DNA from: Bradyrhizobium sp. DOA9
Lineage (GTDB): Bacteria; Pseudomonadota; Alphaproteobacteria; Rhizobiales; Xanthobacteraceae
Assembly (NCBI RefSeq): GCF_000617845.2
Contig: NZ_DF820425.1
Span: forward strand, 3,151,725 to 3,215,724
Length of the DNA: 64,000 bases
Reading direction: 5' to 3'
This document shows positions 35,031-43,440 of the stretch, one piece after another (position 1 is the stretch's first letter; every line of letters begins with the position of its first letter). The notes under the pieces were generated by a model. That model was given only the letters and a program-made list of their open reading frames with translations. It made no database searches and had not been told where the DNA came from. Made by a program: the position numbers and the translations under genes.

Positions 35031-36698
35031 ATGAGCACATTGACGGGGACGGCCGGCAGTTCTGATCTGAACAAGTCTGGATTCAAGCCGGCGCTATGGA
35101 CATCGGGCGACTGGAACGCGCTTTTCGGCTTCGGTACCAATATCCTCGTCAACATGCTGGTGCTCACGGGCCTGTTGCGCTTCGTGCTGAAGATGCCAGA
35201 TAGCCTCGTGTTCGGCCGCATCCTGCCCGCGCTGGGGCTGATGATGTGCCTCTCCACCTTCTATTACGCCTATCTCGCCTACCGCCTCGCCCAGAAGACC
35301 GGCCGCAACGACGTCTGCGCGCTGCCGTCGGGCGTCAGCGTGCCGCACATGTTCATCGTCACCTTCGTGATCATGCTGCCGATCACGCTCAAGACCGGCG
35401 ATCCGCTCAAGGGCTGGTCGGCGGGCCTCGTCTGGGTGTTCTTCCAGAGTTTCATCCTGATGATCGGCGGCTTCATCGCGCCGTTCATCCGCAAGATCAC
35501 GCCGCGCGCGGCGCTGCTCGGCACGCTCGCCGGCGTCTCCGTCACCTTCATCTCGATGCGGCCGGCGCTGGAGATGTACATGACGCCGCAGATCGGTCTC
35601 GTCTGCTTCGCCATCATCCTGGTGAGCTGGTTCGGCGGCGTGAAATACTGGCGCGGCATTCCCGCTGGCCTCGTCGCGATCGCGGCCGGCATGATCATCG
35701 CCTGGGGCTCGAACCTGTTCGGGCTCGGCCTCGGCGGCCTGAGCATCGCGGGTGTCGGCGCAGCCTTTGCCAATTTCGGCTTCTCGGTGCCGATCCCGGC
35801 GGTCGGCTACGTCTTCTCCGGCTTCGAGTTCCTCGGCATCATCCTCGTCACCGCCATTCCGTTCGGCATCTACGACCTCGTCGAGGCCATGGACAATGTC
35901 GAGAGCGCGGAAGCGGCCGGCGACGACTATCCGACCACGCGCGTGCTCACCGCCGACGGCGTCGTCAGCCTGATCGGCTGCCTGATGGGCAATCCCTTCA
36001 TCAACGCCGTCTATATCGGCCATCCCGGTTGGAAGGCCATGGGCGGCCGGATCGGTTATTCGGCTGCAACCGGCATCATGGTGGTGGTGCTGTCCTGGTT
36101 CGGCATCATCTCGGTGCTGCTGGCGCTGGTGCCCGTCGTCGCGATTTCGCCGATCCTGCTCTATATCGGCATGCTGATCGGCGCGCAGGCGTTCCAGACC
36201 ACGCCGGTCAAGCATGCGCCCGCGATCGTGCTGGCGCTGACGCCGCATCTGGCCGCGTGGGCCAAGCTCCAGATCGACACGATGCTGGGCTCTACCATGA
36301 ACGCGGCGGCCAGTGTCGGCGGCATGGCGGCCGACAAGGCCGATGCAGTCAAGGCCGCCGCGATCGCCGCGCTGCCGCAGCAGGGCGTGTTCTATCACGG
36401 CCTCGAGGTGATGGGCGGCGGCTCCATCCTCGGCGGTCTCATCCTGGGTGCGATCGGCGTCTTCATCATCGAGCGCGATTTCGAGAAGGCCTCGGCGTTC
36501 GCGCTGGTCGGTGCGGTGCTGACTTACTTCGGCTTCATGCATGGCGAGGCCGTCGGCATCGGCGGCGGTTTTGGCGTGACCCCCGCGGTCGCGCTGGCCT
36601 ACGCCGTGATGGCCGCCGGCCTGTTCGCCGCCAGCAAGCTCGGCACCACCGAGCACTACGCCGCGCATCCGGAGATGTCGGCCGCGCCGGCGGAATAG
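35031..36698 (+). CDS. NCS2/AzgA-like purine-type permease
   Basis: A 555-residue polytopic inner-membrane transporter with about 12-13 helices. It has the nucleobase-cation-symporter-2 look: GRNDVCALPSGVSVPHMFIV near residue 85, IPFGIYDLVEAMDNVESAEA near 280, TADGVVSLIGCLMGNPFINA near 305 and YIGHPGWKAMGGRIGYSAAT. An unusual Ala-rich soluble-looking loop (GGMAADKADAVKAAAIAALP) lies near 425. It is cotranscribed with the upstream hydrolase (11-nt gap, GGGGG Shine-Dalgarno) and probably imports that enzyme's substrate or a related small nitrogen compound. Confidence 0.8.
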   Translation: MSTLTGTAGSSDLNKSGFKPALWTSGDWNALFGFGTNILVNMLVLTGLLRFVLKMPDSLVFGRILPALGLMMCLSTFYYAYLAYRLAQKTGRNDVCALPSGVSVPHMFIVTFVIMLPITLKTGDPLKGWSAGLVWVFFQSFILMIGGFIAPFIRKITPRAALLGTLAGVSVTFISMRPALEMYMTPQIGLVCFAIILVSWFGGVKYWRGIPAGLVAIAAGMIIAWGSNLFGLGLGGLSIAGVGAAFANFGFSVPIPAVGYVFSGFEFLGIILVTAIPFGIYDLVEAMDNVESAEAAGDDYPTTRVLTADGVVSLIGCLMGNPFINAVYIGHPGWKAMGGRIGYSAATGIMVVVLSWFGIISVLLALVPVVAISPILLYIGMLIGAQAFQTTPVKHAPAIVLALTPHLAAWAKLQIDTMLGSTMNAAASVGGMAADKADAVKAAAIAALPQQGVFYHGLEVMGGGSILGGLILGAIGVFIIERDFEKASAFALVGAVLTYFGFMHGEAVGIGGGFGVTPAVALAYAVMAAGLFAASKLGTTEHYAAHPEMSAAPAE

Positions 36699-36713
36699 GG
36701 CGAAATCGCAACA

Positions 36714-36757
36714 AAAAGCGGCTGGGCGCGAGGAGGCGTCCGGCCGCTTCGTTTTTT
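36714..36757 (+). terminator. Intrinsic terminator between permease and ABC operons
   Basis: AAGCGGC (36716-36722) pairs with GCCGCTT (36743-36749), and CGTTTTTT follows directly (T run 36752-36757). It lies 16 nt after the permease stop and the T run touches the stop of the convergent ABC permease gene. On the plus strand it is a good rho-independent terminator. Confidence 0.75.
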
Positions 36758-37580
36758 ATCCGCCCTTGACCGCCCCCGCCGTGAGCCCGGCCACGATCTG
36801 CCGCTGCGCCAGCACGGTGAGCAGCAGCACCGGAAAGGTGACGATCAGCGCAGCGGCGGCCAGCGGTCCCCAGCTCAGCTGGTCGAACGAGATCATGTTG
36901 TAGACGGCGACCGGCAGCGTGCGGGTCTCGCGTCCCGCCAGCACGATGCCGAACACAAAATTGTTCCAGGAGAAGATCACGGCGAGAATGAAGGCGACCG
37001 CGATGCCGGGCCTTGCAATCGGCAGCGCGACGTGGCGGAAGACCTGCCAGCGGCCGGCACCATCGATCAGGGCGGCTTCCTCCAGCTCCATCGGCGTCGT
37101 CTCGAAATAGCCGATCATGATCCAGATCACGATCGGCACGGTGACGACGAGATGGATGATGATCTGCGGCACCAGCGTGCCGAGCAGGCCGAGCCACTGG
37201 AACAGCAGGAACAGCGGGATCAAATACGACAGTCCCGGCGTGATGCGGGCGATCAGGATCACGATCGCGGATTTGTGCGCGGCCATGCGCGCGATGCCGT
37301 AGCCGGCGGGGACGCCGACCATCAGCGCCAGCACCGTCGCGCTGCCGGTGACGATCAGGCTGTTGATGAAATAGGTCAGGAAGCGGTTGGAGGCGAGCAC
37401 GTCGGCATAGTTCTTCCAGGCGATGCGATCCGGAAAGAACACCGGCGGGTAGGCCGCATTGTCGACCTCGAACTTGAGCGACAGCGAAAGCATCCAGAGG
37501 AAGAACAGGATCGCCGGCGAGACGATGACGAGCACGGACAGCCACAGGCCGATTTTGCCGATGATCTGGCGGGGTGTCAT
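36756..37580 (-). CDS. Carbohydrate ABC transporter permease (MalG type)
   Basis: A 274-residue six-helix permease. The EAA loop is METTPMELEEAALIDGAGRW-like (PMELEEAALIDGAGRWQVFR followed by HVALPIARPG) near residue 165, the docking site for the ATPase. The ATG at 37580 overlaps the TGA of the upstream permease gene as ATGA. It is the last gene of a minus-strand operon (binding protein, MalF-type, MalG-type). No ATP-binding gene follows; the next gene is convergent. Confidence 0.9.
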   Translation of the reverse strand: MTPRQIIGKIGLWLSVLVIVSPAILFFLWMLSLSLKFEVDNAAYPPVFFPDRIAWKNYADVLASNRFLTYFINSLIVTGSATVLALMVGVPAGYGIARMAAHKSAIVILIARITPGLSYLIPLFLLFQWLGLLGTLVPQIIIHLVVTVPIVIWIMIGYFETTPMELEEAALIDGAGRWQVFRHVALPIARPGIAVAFILAVIFSWNNFVFGIVLAGRETRTLPVAVYNMISFDQLSWGPLAAAALIVTFPVLLLTVLAQRQIVAGLTAGAVKGG

Positions 37581-38515
37581 GCGCCGCTCGCGATCTCGGT
37601 CCACAGCATGCGCTGGCGGGCGTAGAGCATCACCGCCGCGAGCAGGACGATCAGCAGGAAGAACACGACCGCGATCGCCGAGCCGTAGCCGAGGTCGTAA
37701 TAGGTGAAGGCGACGCTGTAGAGATAGATGTTGATCGTCTCCGATGCCGAGCCCGGTCCGCCTTGCGTGATCGCGAAGATGATGTCGAAGCTCTTGACCG
37801 CGTCGATCATGCGGATCATGCCCGCGATGAACAAAAACGGCATGATCAGCGGCAGCGTGATGAAGCGGAACACCTGCCAGAAGCTGGCGCCGTCGATCTG
37901 CGCGCTCTCATAGGGCTCGGTCGGGATCGCGGCGAGGCCCCCGAGCACGATCAGCATCACCAGCGGCGTCCACTGCCAGGTCTCGACCAGCACCAGCGAG
38001 GGAATGACGGTCGCGGGATGAAACACCCAGAGCTGCGCGGGAATCCCAACCAGCGACAGCAGGTAATTCAGCACGCCGAGCTGCGGGTGGAACATCATGG
38101 TCCAGACCAGCGCGATCGCCACGGGCGTCGCCATCATCGGCATGATGAAGACGCCGCGCAGAAATCCCCGGCCGGCGAAATTTTGGTGAAACACGACGGC
38201 GGAGAGTGTGCCGAGGATCAGCGGCAGCACCACCGACAGCACGGTGTAGACCAGCGTGTGGCCGACCGCCTCGAGAAAGCGCGGATCGCTGGTGAGCCGC
38301 AGATAGTTCGAGAACCCGACGAACGTGGTGGGCGAGCCGACCTTCCACTCGTTCAGGCTCATCCAGATCGTGAACACCCACGGGAAGATGATGATGGCGA
38401 GCACGACGACCAGCGCCGGCACCACGAACGGCCAGTAGGATGGCGGCCGCAATTCCTTCTCCGGCGCGGCCTCGGTCGAAGCCGCGGCCGGAGTCGATTG
38501 TATCAACGCACTCAC
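37577..38515 (-). CDS. Carbohydrate ABC transporter permease (MalF type)
   Basis: A 312-residue permease starting with GTG at 38515 (VSALIQSTPAAASTEAAPEK), overlapping the binding-protein stop as GTGA. A cytoplasmic N-terminus precedes VVPALVVVLAIIIFPWVFTI. The EAA loop is AAIPTEPYESAQIDGASFWQ then VFRFITLPLIMPFLF near residue 215. Typical length and topology for the CUT1 (MalF) subgroup that imports oligosaccharides, polyols or glycerol phosphate. Confidence 0.9.
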   Translation of the reverse strand: MSALIQSTPAAASTEAAPEKELRPPSYWPFVVPALVVVLAIIIFPWVFTIWMSLNEWKVGSPTTFVGFSNYLRLTSDPRFLEAVGHTLVYTVLSVVLPLILGTLSAVVFHQNFAGRGFLRGVFIMPMMATPVAIALVWTMMFHPQLGVLNYLLSLVGIPAQLWVFHPATVIPSLVLVETWQWTPLVMLIVLGGLAAIPTEPYESAQIDGASFWQVFRFITLPLIMPFLFIAGMIRMIDAVKSFDIIFAITQGGPGSASETINIYLYSVAFTYYDLGYGSAIAVVFFLLIVLLAAVMLYARQRMLWTEIASGA

Positions 38516-39837
38516 GCCTTTTCGCTACGCTCCAGGATCGGCCGATACTGTTCGTGCGCCTTCTTCAACTCGGTCGCGGGATCGGCGCCCGACAGGGTCG
38601 AGGTGAGCGCCGCGCCGACGAGATCGCGGAATTCGGCCACCGGAATGACGACGGGCAGGCCGAGCTTGCTGATCTTGGCGGAATCGATCACCGATTGCAG
38701 CCACTCCTTGGGCATCTTCACGCCGCTCTGGATCTCGGGATCGTTCAGGATCGAGTTGCGGAACGGCACGCCGCCGCCGGCCTGCAGCAGCCGCGCGCCC
38801 TGCTTCTTCGAGACCACCCATTGGCAGAGCAGATAGGCGGCTTCCCTGTTCTTGCTGGCCGCGGCGATGCCGATGCCGTCGCCATAGGTGGCCGAATATT
38901 GCCCCTTCGGTCCGGCCGGCACGACGGTGTAGCCGACCTTGCCGACCACGCGCGAGGCGGCGGGATCCTCCAGCGGCGGCGCCCAGCCGACGCCATCGAT
39001 CCACATCGCCGAACGTCCTTGGGTGAAGGAAGCCATCGACTCCATCCAGTTGAAGCCGGCGACGCCGGGCGGGGCGACCTTGGTCAGCAGCGTCTGATAG
39101 AGCTTCGTCGCCGCGACCGCTTCCGGGCCGTCGGTCTGGATATTGCCCTTGGCGTCGAGGAATTCGCCGCCGTAGTTGAGGAAGAAATTCGTCCACAACG
39201 TCATGTTGGCGTTGCGCAGGCCGCGCCCGACGAAGCCGTAGGTGCCGTCCTTGGCGTCCGTGAGCTTTTCGGCGGCCGCGACCATCTCGTCGAAGGTCTT
39301 GGGGACCGCGACGCCCTTCTTCTCGAACAGCTCCTTGTTGTAGTAGAGGATGAAATAATCGACCGACCAGGGCAGCGACAGCATCTGGCCCTTGTCGTTC
39401 TTGGCGTATTGCAGGCCCGCGGCCGAGAAGTCGCTTTCGACGAGATCCGGCGCGGTCAGCGTCGGGTCCTTCATGAACGGCGTCATGTCGGCGAGCCAGC
39501 CGGCTTTCTCGAACTGCCGCTTCTGCACGTGATAGCTGAGATGCACGACGTCGAAGCTCGGCCGTCCCGAGGTCAGCTCGATCACGACCTTCTGGCGCTG
39601 CTGCTGCTCGGGGATCTGCTCGGACTCGACCTGGATGCCGGTGAGCTCGGTGAACTCCTTGATGTTCTTTTGCAGGTTGTCGCCGCGCGGACCCTTGGCG
39701 AGGATCACCTCCAGCTTGGTGCCGGCGTATTTCTTCCAGTTGACCTCGGCGCGGGCCGGCACTCCGGTCAGGCCGAGCGCGCCGGCCGCGGCGGTGCCCT
39801 TGAGCAGCGTGCGGCGCGAGATGTTGTAGTTGGCCAA
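38512..39837 (-). CDS. ABC transporter sugar-type solute-binding protein with Tat signal
   Basis: A 441-residue periplasmic family-1 binding protein. A TTG start at 39837 is chosen because GAGGGAGGG lies 7 nt upstream; the ATG at 39861 lacks a Shine-Dalgarno. The Tat signal NISRRTLLKGTAAAGALGL is at residues 4-22, with cleavage after ARA. Further motifs are LPWSVDYFILYYNKELFEKK near 150 and AMWIDGVGWAPPLEDPAASR near 270, both typical of family-1 receptors. It heads a three-gene operon. The ligand is not known. Confidence 0.88.
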   Translation of the reverse strand: MANYNISRRTLLKGTAAAGALGLTGVPARAEVNWKKYAGTKLEVILAKGPRGDNLQKNIKEFTELTGIQVESEQIPEQQQRQKVVIELTSGRPSFDVVHLSYHVQKRQFEKAGWLADMTPFMKDPTLTAPDLVESDFSAAGLQYAKNDKGQMLSLPWSVDYFILYYNKELFEKKGVAVPKTFDEMVAAAEKLTDAKDGTYGFVGRGLRNANMTLWTNFFLNYGGEFLDAKGNIQTDGPEAVAATKLYQTLLTKVAPPGVAGFNWMESMASFTQGRSAMWIDGVGWAPPLEDPAASRVVGKVGYTVVPAGPKGQYSATYGDGIGIAAASKNREAAYLLCQWVVSKKQGARLLQAGGGVPFRNSILNDPEIQSGVKMPKEWLQSVIDSAKISKLGLPVVIPVAEFRDLVGAALTSTLSGADPATELKKAHEQYRPILERSEKA

Positions 39838-39917
39838 TTTAGGTCCCTCCCTCTGATTCATTTTCTTTGGAGGGGATACTAGCGGCCGTACCACGCCTGC
39901 CTAGCCCTAATCTGCCA

Positions 39918-40694
39918 TCAGGGACGCACCGCCGGCGTTTCCATCGGCAGACCGCGCGCTCGCGACATCAGGTATAGTTGGAGCGCGACCAGCTCGGGCG
40001 AGCCGTAATCATAGGCCTGGGCGCGAACACCGGTCATGCAGCTGCGCAACCGGCGCTCGATCGACCCCAGCGTCTGCCACTCCAGGCGGTAGAGTGGATA
40101 GCCGGTCGGCTGTCCTTGCGTGATCGGGGCGCCGGCGAGGCGCTTGCCGAAATTGTCGTCATGGCAATTGGTGCAGGCAAGGTTGAGCTGGCCTTCGCGC
40201 TGCATGAAGAGGGCGCGGCCCTGGTCGACAAACGGCTTGACTTGCGGGTCGTCGCCTGCGGTGATCGGAATGCCGCGTGACTGGTGGCCGACGAAGGCGG
40301 ACAAGGCGAGCAGGTCGCGGCTCTCGTAGGGCAGCGGCGTCGCCTGCTGGTGATCGGCGCGGCAGAGATTGATCCGCTGGTCGAGCGTGACGGGGCGCCC
40401 CAGCGCCTTGTCGAAGGCGGGGTAGCGCGCCGCGATGCCTTTCATGCTGCTGCGCGCATCGCCATGGCAGTCCGCGCAGGCCTTGTCGGCGGCGCCGGTC
40501 GTCTTCTTCCACAGCTGCTCGCCGTCGAGCACGAACAGCATGCCCGGATTGGCGGTGTCGTCATCCTGCATCGCGCGGGTGTCCGGACCCATGAAGGCAT
40601 AGCCGGAGCGGCGCGCATCCGGCGGGATCTCTCCGGCGAGCAGGGCGGGACCGGTGACGAGCAATATCGCCGCTATCGCGCGCCAAGAGATCAT
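39918..40694 (-). CDS. soxA: Sulfur oxidation c-type cytochrome SoxA
   Basis: A 258-residue periplasmic di-haem cytochrome that, with SoxX, links thiosulfate to the SoxY cysteine. The signal peptide is MISWRAIAAILLVTGPALLA. Haem sites are CADCH near residue 79 and CTNCH near 180. The conserved SoxA Cys ligand lies in IERRLRSCMTGVRA near 215. The ATG at 40694 overlaps the soxZ stop as ATGA. No soxB follows: downstream is the unrelated ABC operon. Confidence 0.93.
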   Translation of the reverse strand: MISWRAIAAILLVTGPALLAGEIPPDARRSGYAFMGPDTRAMQDDDTANPGMLFVLDGEQLWKKTTGAADKACADCHGDARSSMKGIAARYPAFDKALGRPVTLDQRINLCRADHQQATPLPYESRDLLALSAFVGHQSRGIPITAGDDPQVKPFVDQGRALFMQREGQLNLACTNCHDDNFGKRLAGAPITQGQPTGYPLYRLEWQTLGSIERRLRSCMTGVRAQAYDYGSPELVALQLYLMSRARGLPMETPAVRP

Positions 40695-41008
40695 CCGACC
40701 GTGATCGAGGCCGATGCGGTGGACGAATAGCCGTTGTCGCCAATCCACTCGAACTCGAACTTGCCGCTCTCCTTGGCCACCGTGAAGAACGACAAATACG
40801 GGTTCGCGGCAATCGCCGGAAACAGGTCGGCACGAAAGATCTCGGCGCCGTTGTAGCGGCAGACGAAGCCCGTGATGATGTCGCGCGGCACGAGCGTGCC
40901 ATCCGCGGTGTGACGGAAGCCTGTTTCCATGATGTGCGAGGTCAACGTGCGGATCTCGATGATCTCGCCACGCCTGGCCTTCGAGGGAACGTTGATCAGG
41001 GCGGCCAT
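40691..41008 (-). CDS. soxZ: Thiosulfate oxidation carrier complex protein SoxZ
   Basis: A 105-residue immunoglobulin-like beta-sandwich protein that forms the SoxYZ carrier. MAALINVPSKARRGEIIEIR then TLTSHIMETGFRHTADGT is the SoxZ signature. The C-terminal half is FRADLFPAIAANPYLSFFTV then SGKFEFEWIGDNG. The ATG shares one base with the soxY stop (TGATG), and GAGGAG inside the last codons of soxY serves as its Shine-Dalgarno. Confidence 0.93.
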   Translation of the reverse strand: MAALINVPSKARRGEIIEIRTLTSHIMETGFRHTADGTLVPRDIITGFVCRYNGAEIFRADLFPAIAANPYLSFFTVAKESGKFEFEWIGDNGYSSTASASITVG

Positions 41009-41475
41009 CAGTTCAGCTCCTCGGTGCACGCCGCCAGCGTCACGACGATTTCGCTGGCAACCTGCCAGAACGTGTCGTCCGACAGGCGCGCGATCGCGAC
41101 CACCTTCTGGGTGTCGGCGAGCCGGATCCGGGTCGAGACCTGGGCTCGGCCGGAGAATAGAGAAAAATAGAAATTGCCGATGTTCGGCTGCGGGTTCTTC
41201 TCGTTGAAGACGTGGATGCTCTTGACGTGATCGTCCGCCGTCATCGGGCTCGCGACGCTGACCGTCATCGGCACCGTGTTGCCGTTCTCGACCAGCGGCG
41301 GAATGTCGAGCTTGATCCGGCCGGTGCGAAGCTGGGCTTCGCCGACGACGTTGCGGATCGCAGCGTTGAGCATCGCCGGCGTCGCTTCGATTGGCCGCAG
41401 CGTCACGATCGGGATCGTCCCGGCGACTGTCATGCCTCCGGCAAAGTTCAAGAATTGTCGTCGCGTGGTTGGCAT
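41008..41475 (-). CDS. soxY: Thiosulfate oxidation carrier protein SoxY with altered C-terminal arm
   Basis: A 155-residue periplasmic carrier whose terminal Cys holds the sulfur intermediate. The Tat signal PTTRRQFLNFAGGMTVAG opens the protein. The SoxY domain shows LDIPPLVENGNTVPMTVSVA and SPMTADDHVKSIHVFNEKNP. The product ends IVVTLAACTEELN rather than the canonical GGCGG or GGCGGT tail: the Cys is kept but the flexible Gly residues are replaced and three to four extra residues follow. The ATG at 41475 is 4 nt after the soxX stop. Confidence 0.88.
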   Translation of the reverse strand: MPTTRRQFLNFAGGMTVAGTIPIVTLRPIEATPAMLNAAIRNVVGEAQLRTGRIKLDIPPLVENGNTVPMTVSVASPMTADDHVKSIHVFNEKNPQPNIGNFYFSLFSGRAQVSTRIRLADTQKVVAIARLSDDTFWQVASEIVVTLAACTEELN

Positions 41476-41479
41476 GAGC

Positions 41480-41983
41480 CTAGTCCCGAAGCGTTGCAAG
41501 AAAAGCGACTATGTCCTCGATCTCCGCAGCCGACAGGATCGGCTTGCCGGCAAAATTGCGCCCGACGCGGACGAGGCCGCCGTTGCGATAATAGGACGGC
41601 ATGATGGTGTCCGGATTGAAGCGCGAGGCATCAACCAGTCGAAGCCGCAACTGGCTCACGGACCACCGGTTCCCGGTGCCAGAGAGATCGGGCGCGAGGT
41701 CGCCCTGGAACCGCGTCTCAGGGAATGGGCCGGAATGGCAGAGGATGCAGGTCGTCGTGCGCGCGAGCATCAGAACGCGCCCACGCGCGGCATCGCCGGG
41801 TGAGCCTGTGAGCGATTGCGGGATGCCGTCGCCGACGATTGTGTAGGGCACGAGCTCTTGTGCTTCCGCGCTGATCGGGAGTGTGACGCTCGCCGCGATC
41901 AGCGCTGCGGCCACGCTTGTTCGATGGACTGATGGAGGTCGCCGCGGGCTCCGCTCACCTCTCCCGCTTGCGGAAGAGGTCAT
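41480..41983 (-). CDS. soxX: Sulfur oxidation c-type cytochrome SoxX
   Basis: A c-type cytochrome partner of SoxA. The mature part has TTTCILCHSGPFPETRFQGD (haem site CILCH), APDLSGTGNRWSVSQLRLRL and NPDTIMPSYYRNGG with the Met ligand, followed by GKPILSAAEIEDIVAFLATL, matching SoxX. The N-terminus is uncertain. ATG 41983 lies inside a dispersed repeat and gives a basic region before AAALIAASVTLPISAEAQ, whereas GTG 41914 would give a signal sequence with no basic residues. Neither has a clear Shine-Dalgarno. Confidence 0.82.
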   Translation of the reverse strand: MTSSASGRGERSPRRPPSVHRTSVAAALIAASVTLPISAEAQELVPYTIVGDGIPQSLTGSPGDAARGRVLMLARTTTCILCHSGPFPETRFQGDLAPDLSGTGNRWSVSQLRLRLVDASRFNPDTIMPSYYRNGGLVRVGRNFAGKPILSAAEIEDIVAFLATLRD

Positions 41984-42081
41984 CGCGAAGCGGCGGGTGA
42001 GGGCTCCTTCCTCTTGGGGGTTCTCGCGAGCGGAAACACCCTCTCCCCAACCCTCCCCCGCAGGCGGGGGAGGGGGCGCAC
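41953..42081 (-). repeat. Dispersed repeat of CTCCCTC...GGGAGAGG type (copy 3)
   Basis: Read on the minus strand it begins gcgccccctcccccgcctgc, continues ggttggggagagggtgtttc and ends with ctcttccgcaagcgggagag, the same two-hairpin design as copies 1 and 2. It sits between soxF and soxX and may contain the soxX start codon. Confidence 0.8.
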
Positions 42082-42116
42082 TGTGGTCGTGGCGGCAGGC
42101 GCGTTCCATCATTGCT

Positions 42117-43388
42117 CTAGCCAAAGGTGTCCGCCGTGATGGTTTCAAACCAGCGCTCCGCCTCCGCGGCCTCGCGGACGCGCAATTCGCGCGGGGCGTC
42201 GGCCGGGCTGGTGGTACCACCCTCGACCTCGGCGAAGATGTCGCCGCGCGGCTGGTAGTTGCCGGTGAGCGAGAAGCCGTAGCCGGGCGCGACGATGTTG
42301 TAGCAGATGCCTGCCAGGAGTGGCGTGTCCGGCGCGCGGCCCGCGAGTAAAGCGACGATCGCGGCAGCGCAGGCCTTGCCTTGCGCGCTCGCAGCGGAGG
42401 CCGATTTGGGAATGCCGCCGCCGAGGCAGGCATCGCCAACGACGTGGACGTTCGGAACGAGTTTCGACTCGAACGTGACGGGATCGATCGGGCACCAGCC
42501 GGTCGCGTCCGCAACGCCCGCGATGCCGGCGAGGCGGCCGGCGCGCTGCGGCGGGATGACGTTGGCGACATCAGGGGTGTAGTTGCCGAACTCAGTGACG
42601 ATGGTTCGCGTCGTCGGATCGACCGAGGTGACGCGGCCGCCTTGCGACAGTGCGATCCGCTCGATCATCTCGCCGTAGAGCTCCTTCCACGCCGTCTCGA
42701 ACAGCCGCTGCTGCGAGAACGCGTCCTTGGCATCGAGGATCAGAACTTTCGAACGCGGCTTTCTCGACTTCAGGTAATGCGCGATCAGGCTGGCGCGCTC
42801 GTAAGGCGCGGGCGGGCAGCGCGAGGGATTGGCGGGGATTGCAATGGCGACCGTACCGCCGTCTTCCATTGCTTCCAATTGCCTGCGCAGCAACAGCGTC
42901 TGCGCGCCGGCTTTCCAGGCGTGTGGCATCTTTTCCGCTGCGGCGTCGTCGTAGCCGGGCAGGGCTTCGAGATGAAAGTCGATGCCGGGCGAGAGCACGA
43001 GGCGATCATAGCCGAACGTGGTGCCATCACCCGTCGTCACACGACGCATTTGCGTGTCGATGACCGTCGCGGCCTGGATGACGATGCTGATGCTCTCTGC
43101 GGCAAGCTTGTCATAACCGAACTGCTGCGCCTCGATTTCGCGCAGGCCCGCGATCACCTCGTTGCTGAAGGGACAGGAGATAAAGGTCTTGCTCGGTTCG
43201 ATCAGGGTGACCTGCAATTTTGCATCGGCGCGCTTGAGCGCGCGGGCGCAAGCCGCGCCGCCAAAGCCGCCGCCGACCACGACGACGCGGCCCGCCGATT
43301 GCGCGCGCAGGATCGAAGGTGCGGCGAGCGATGTGGCCGCGACGGCGATGCCGAGAATGGCATTCCGCCGTGTCACCGGCGCATTCAT
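42117..43388 (-). CDS. soxF: Flavocytochrome c sulfide dehydrogenase flavoprotein subunit (SoxF/FccB)
   Basis: A 423-residue periplasmic FAD protein that oxidises sulfide or reactivates Sox intermediates. A Tat-like signal RRNAILGIAVAATSLAAPSI leads to the FAD motif VVVVGGGFGGAACARALK near residue 35. FISCPFSNEVIAGL near 70 and ATGWCPIDPVTFESK near 290 hold the two Cys of the redox disulfide in this family. VHVVGDACLGGG near 310 is the second FAD site. The usual partner cytochrome SoxE is not adjacent. The soxX gene follows after a 133-bp gap filled by the repeat. Confidence 0.88.
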   Translation of the reverse strand: MNAPVTRRNAILGIAVAATSLAAPSILRAQSAGRVVVVGGGFGGAACARALKRADAKLQVTLIEPSKTFISCPFSNEVIAGLREIEAQQFGYDKLAAESISIVIQAATVIDTQMRRVTTGDGTTFGYDRLVLSPGIDFHLEALPGYDDAAAEKMPHAWKAGAQTLLLRRQLEAMEDGGTVAIAIPANPSRCPPAPYERASLIAHYLKSRKPRSKVLILDAKDAFSQQRLFETAWKELYGEMIERIALSQGGRVTSVDPTTRTIVTEFGNYTPDVANVIPPQRAGRLAGIAGVADATGWCPIDPVTFESKLVPNVHVVGDACLGGGIPKSASAASAQGKACAAAIVALLAGRAPDTPLLAGICYNIVAPGYGFSLTGNYQPRGDIFAEVEGGTTSPADAPRELRVREAAEAERWFETITADTFG

Positions 43389-43440
43389 GAGACCTGTCCG
43401 GAAAATGCTGCGGCGGCCGATACGACCGCCGCAGGTGTTG

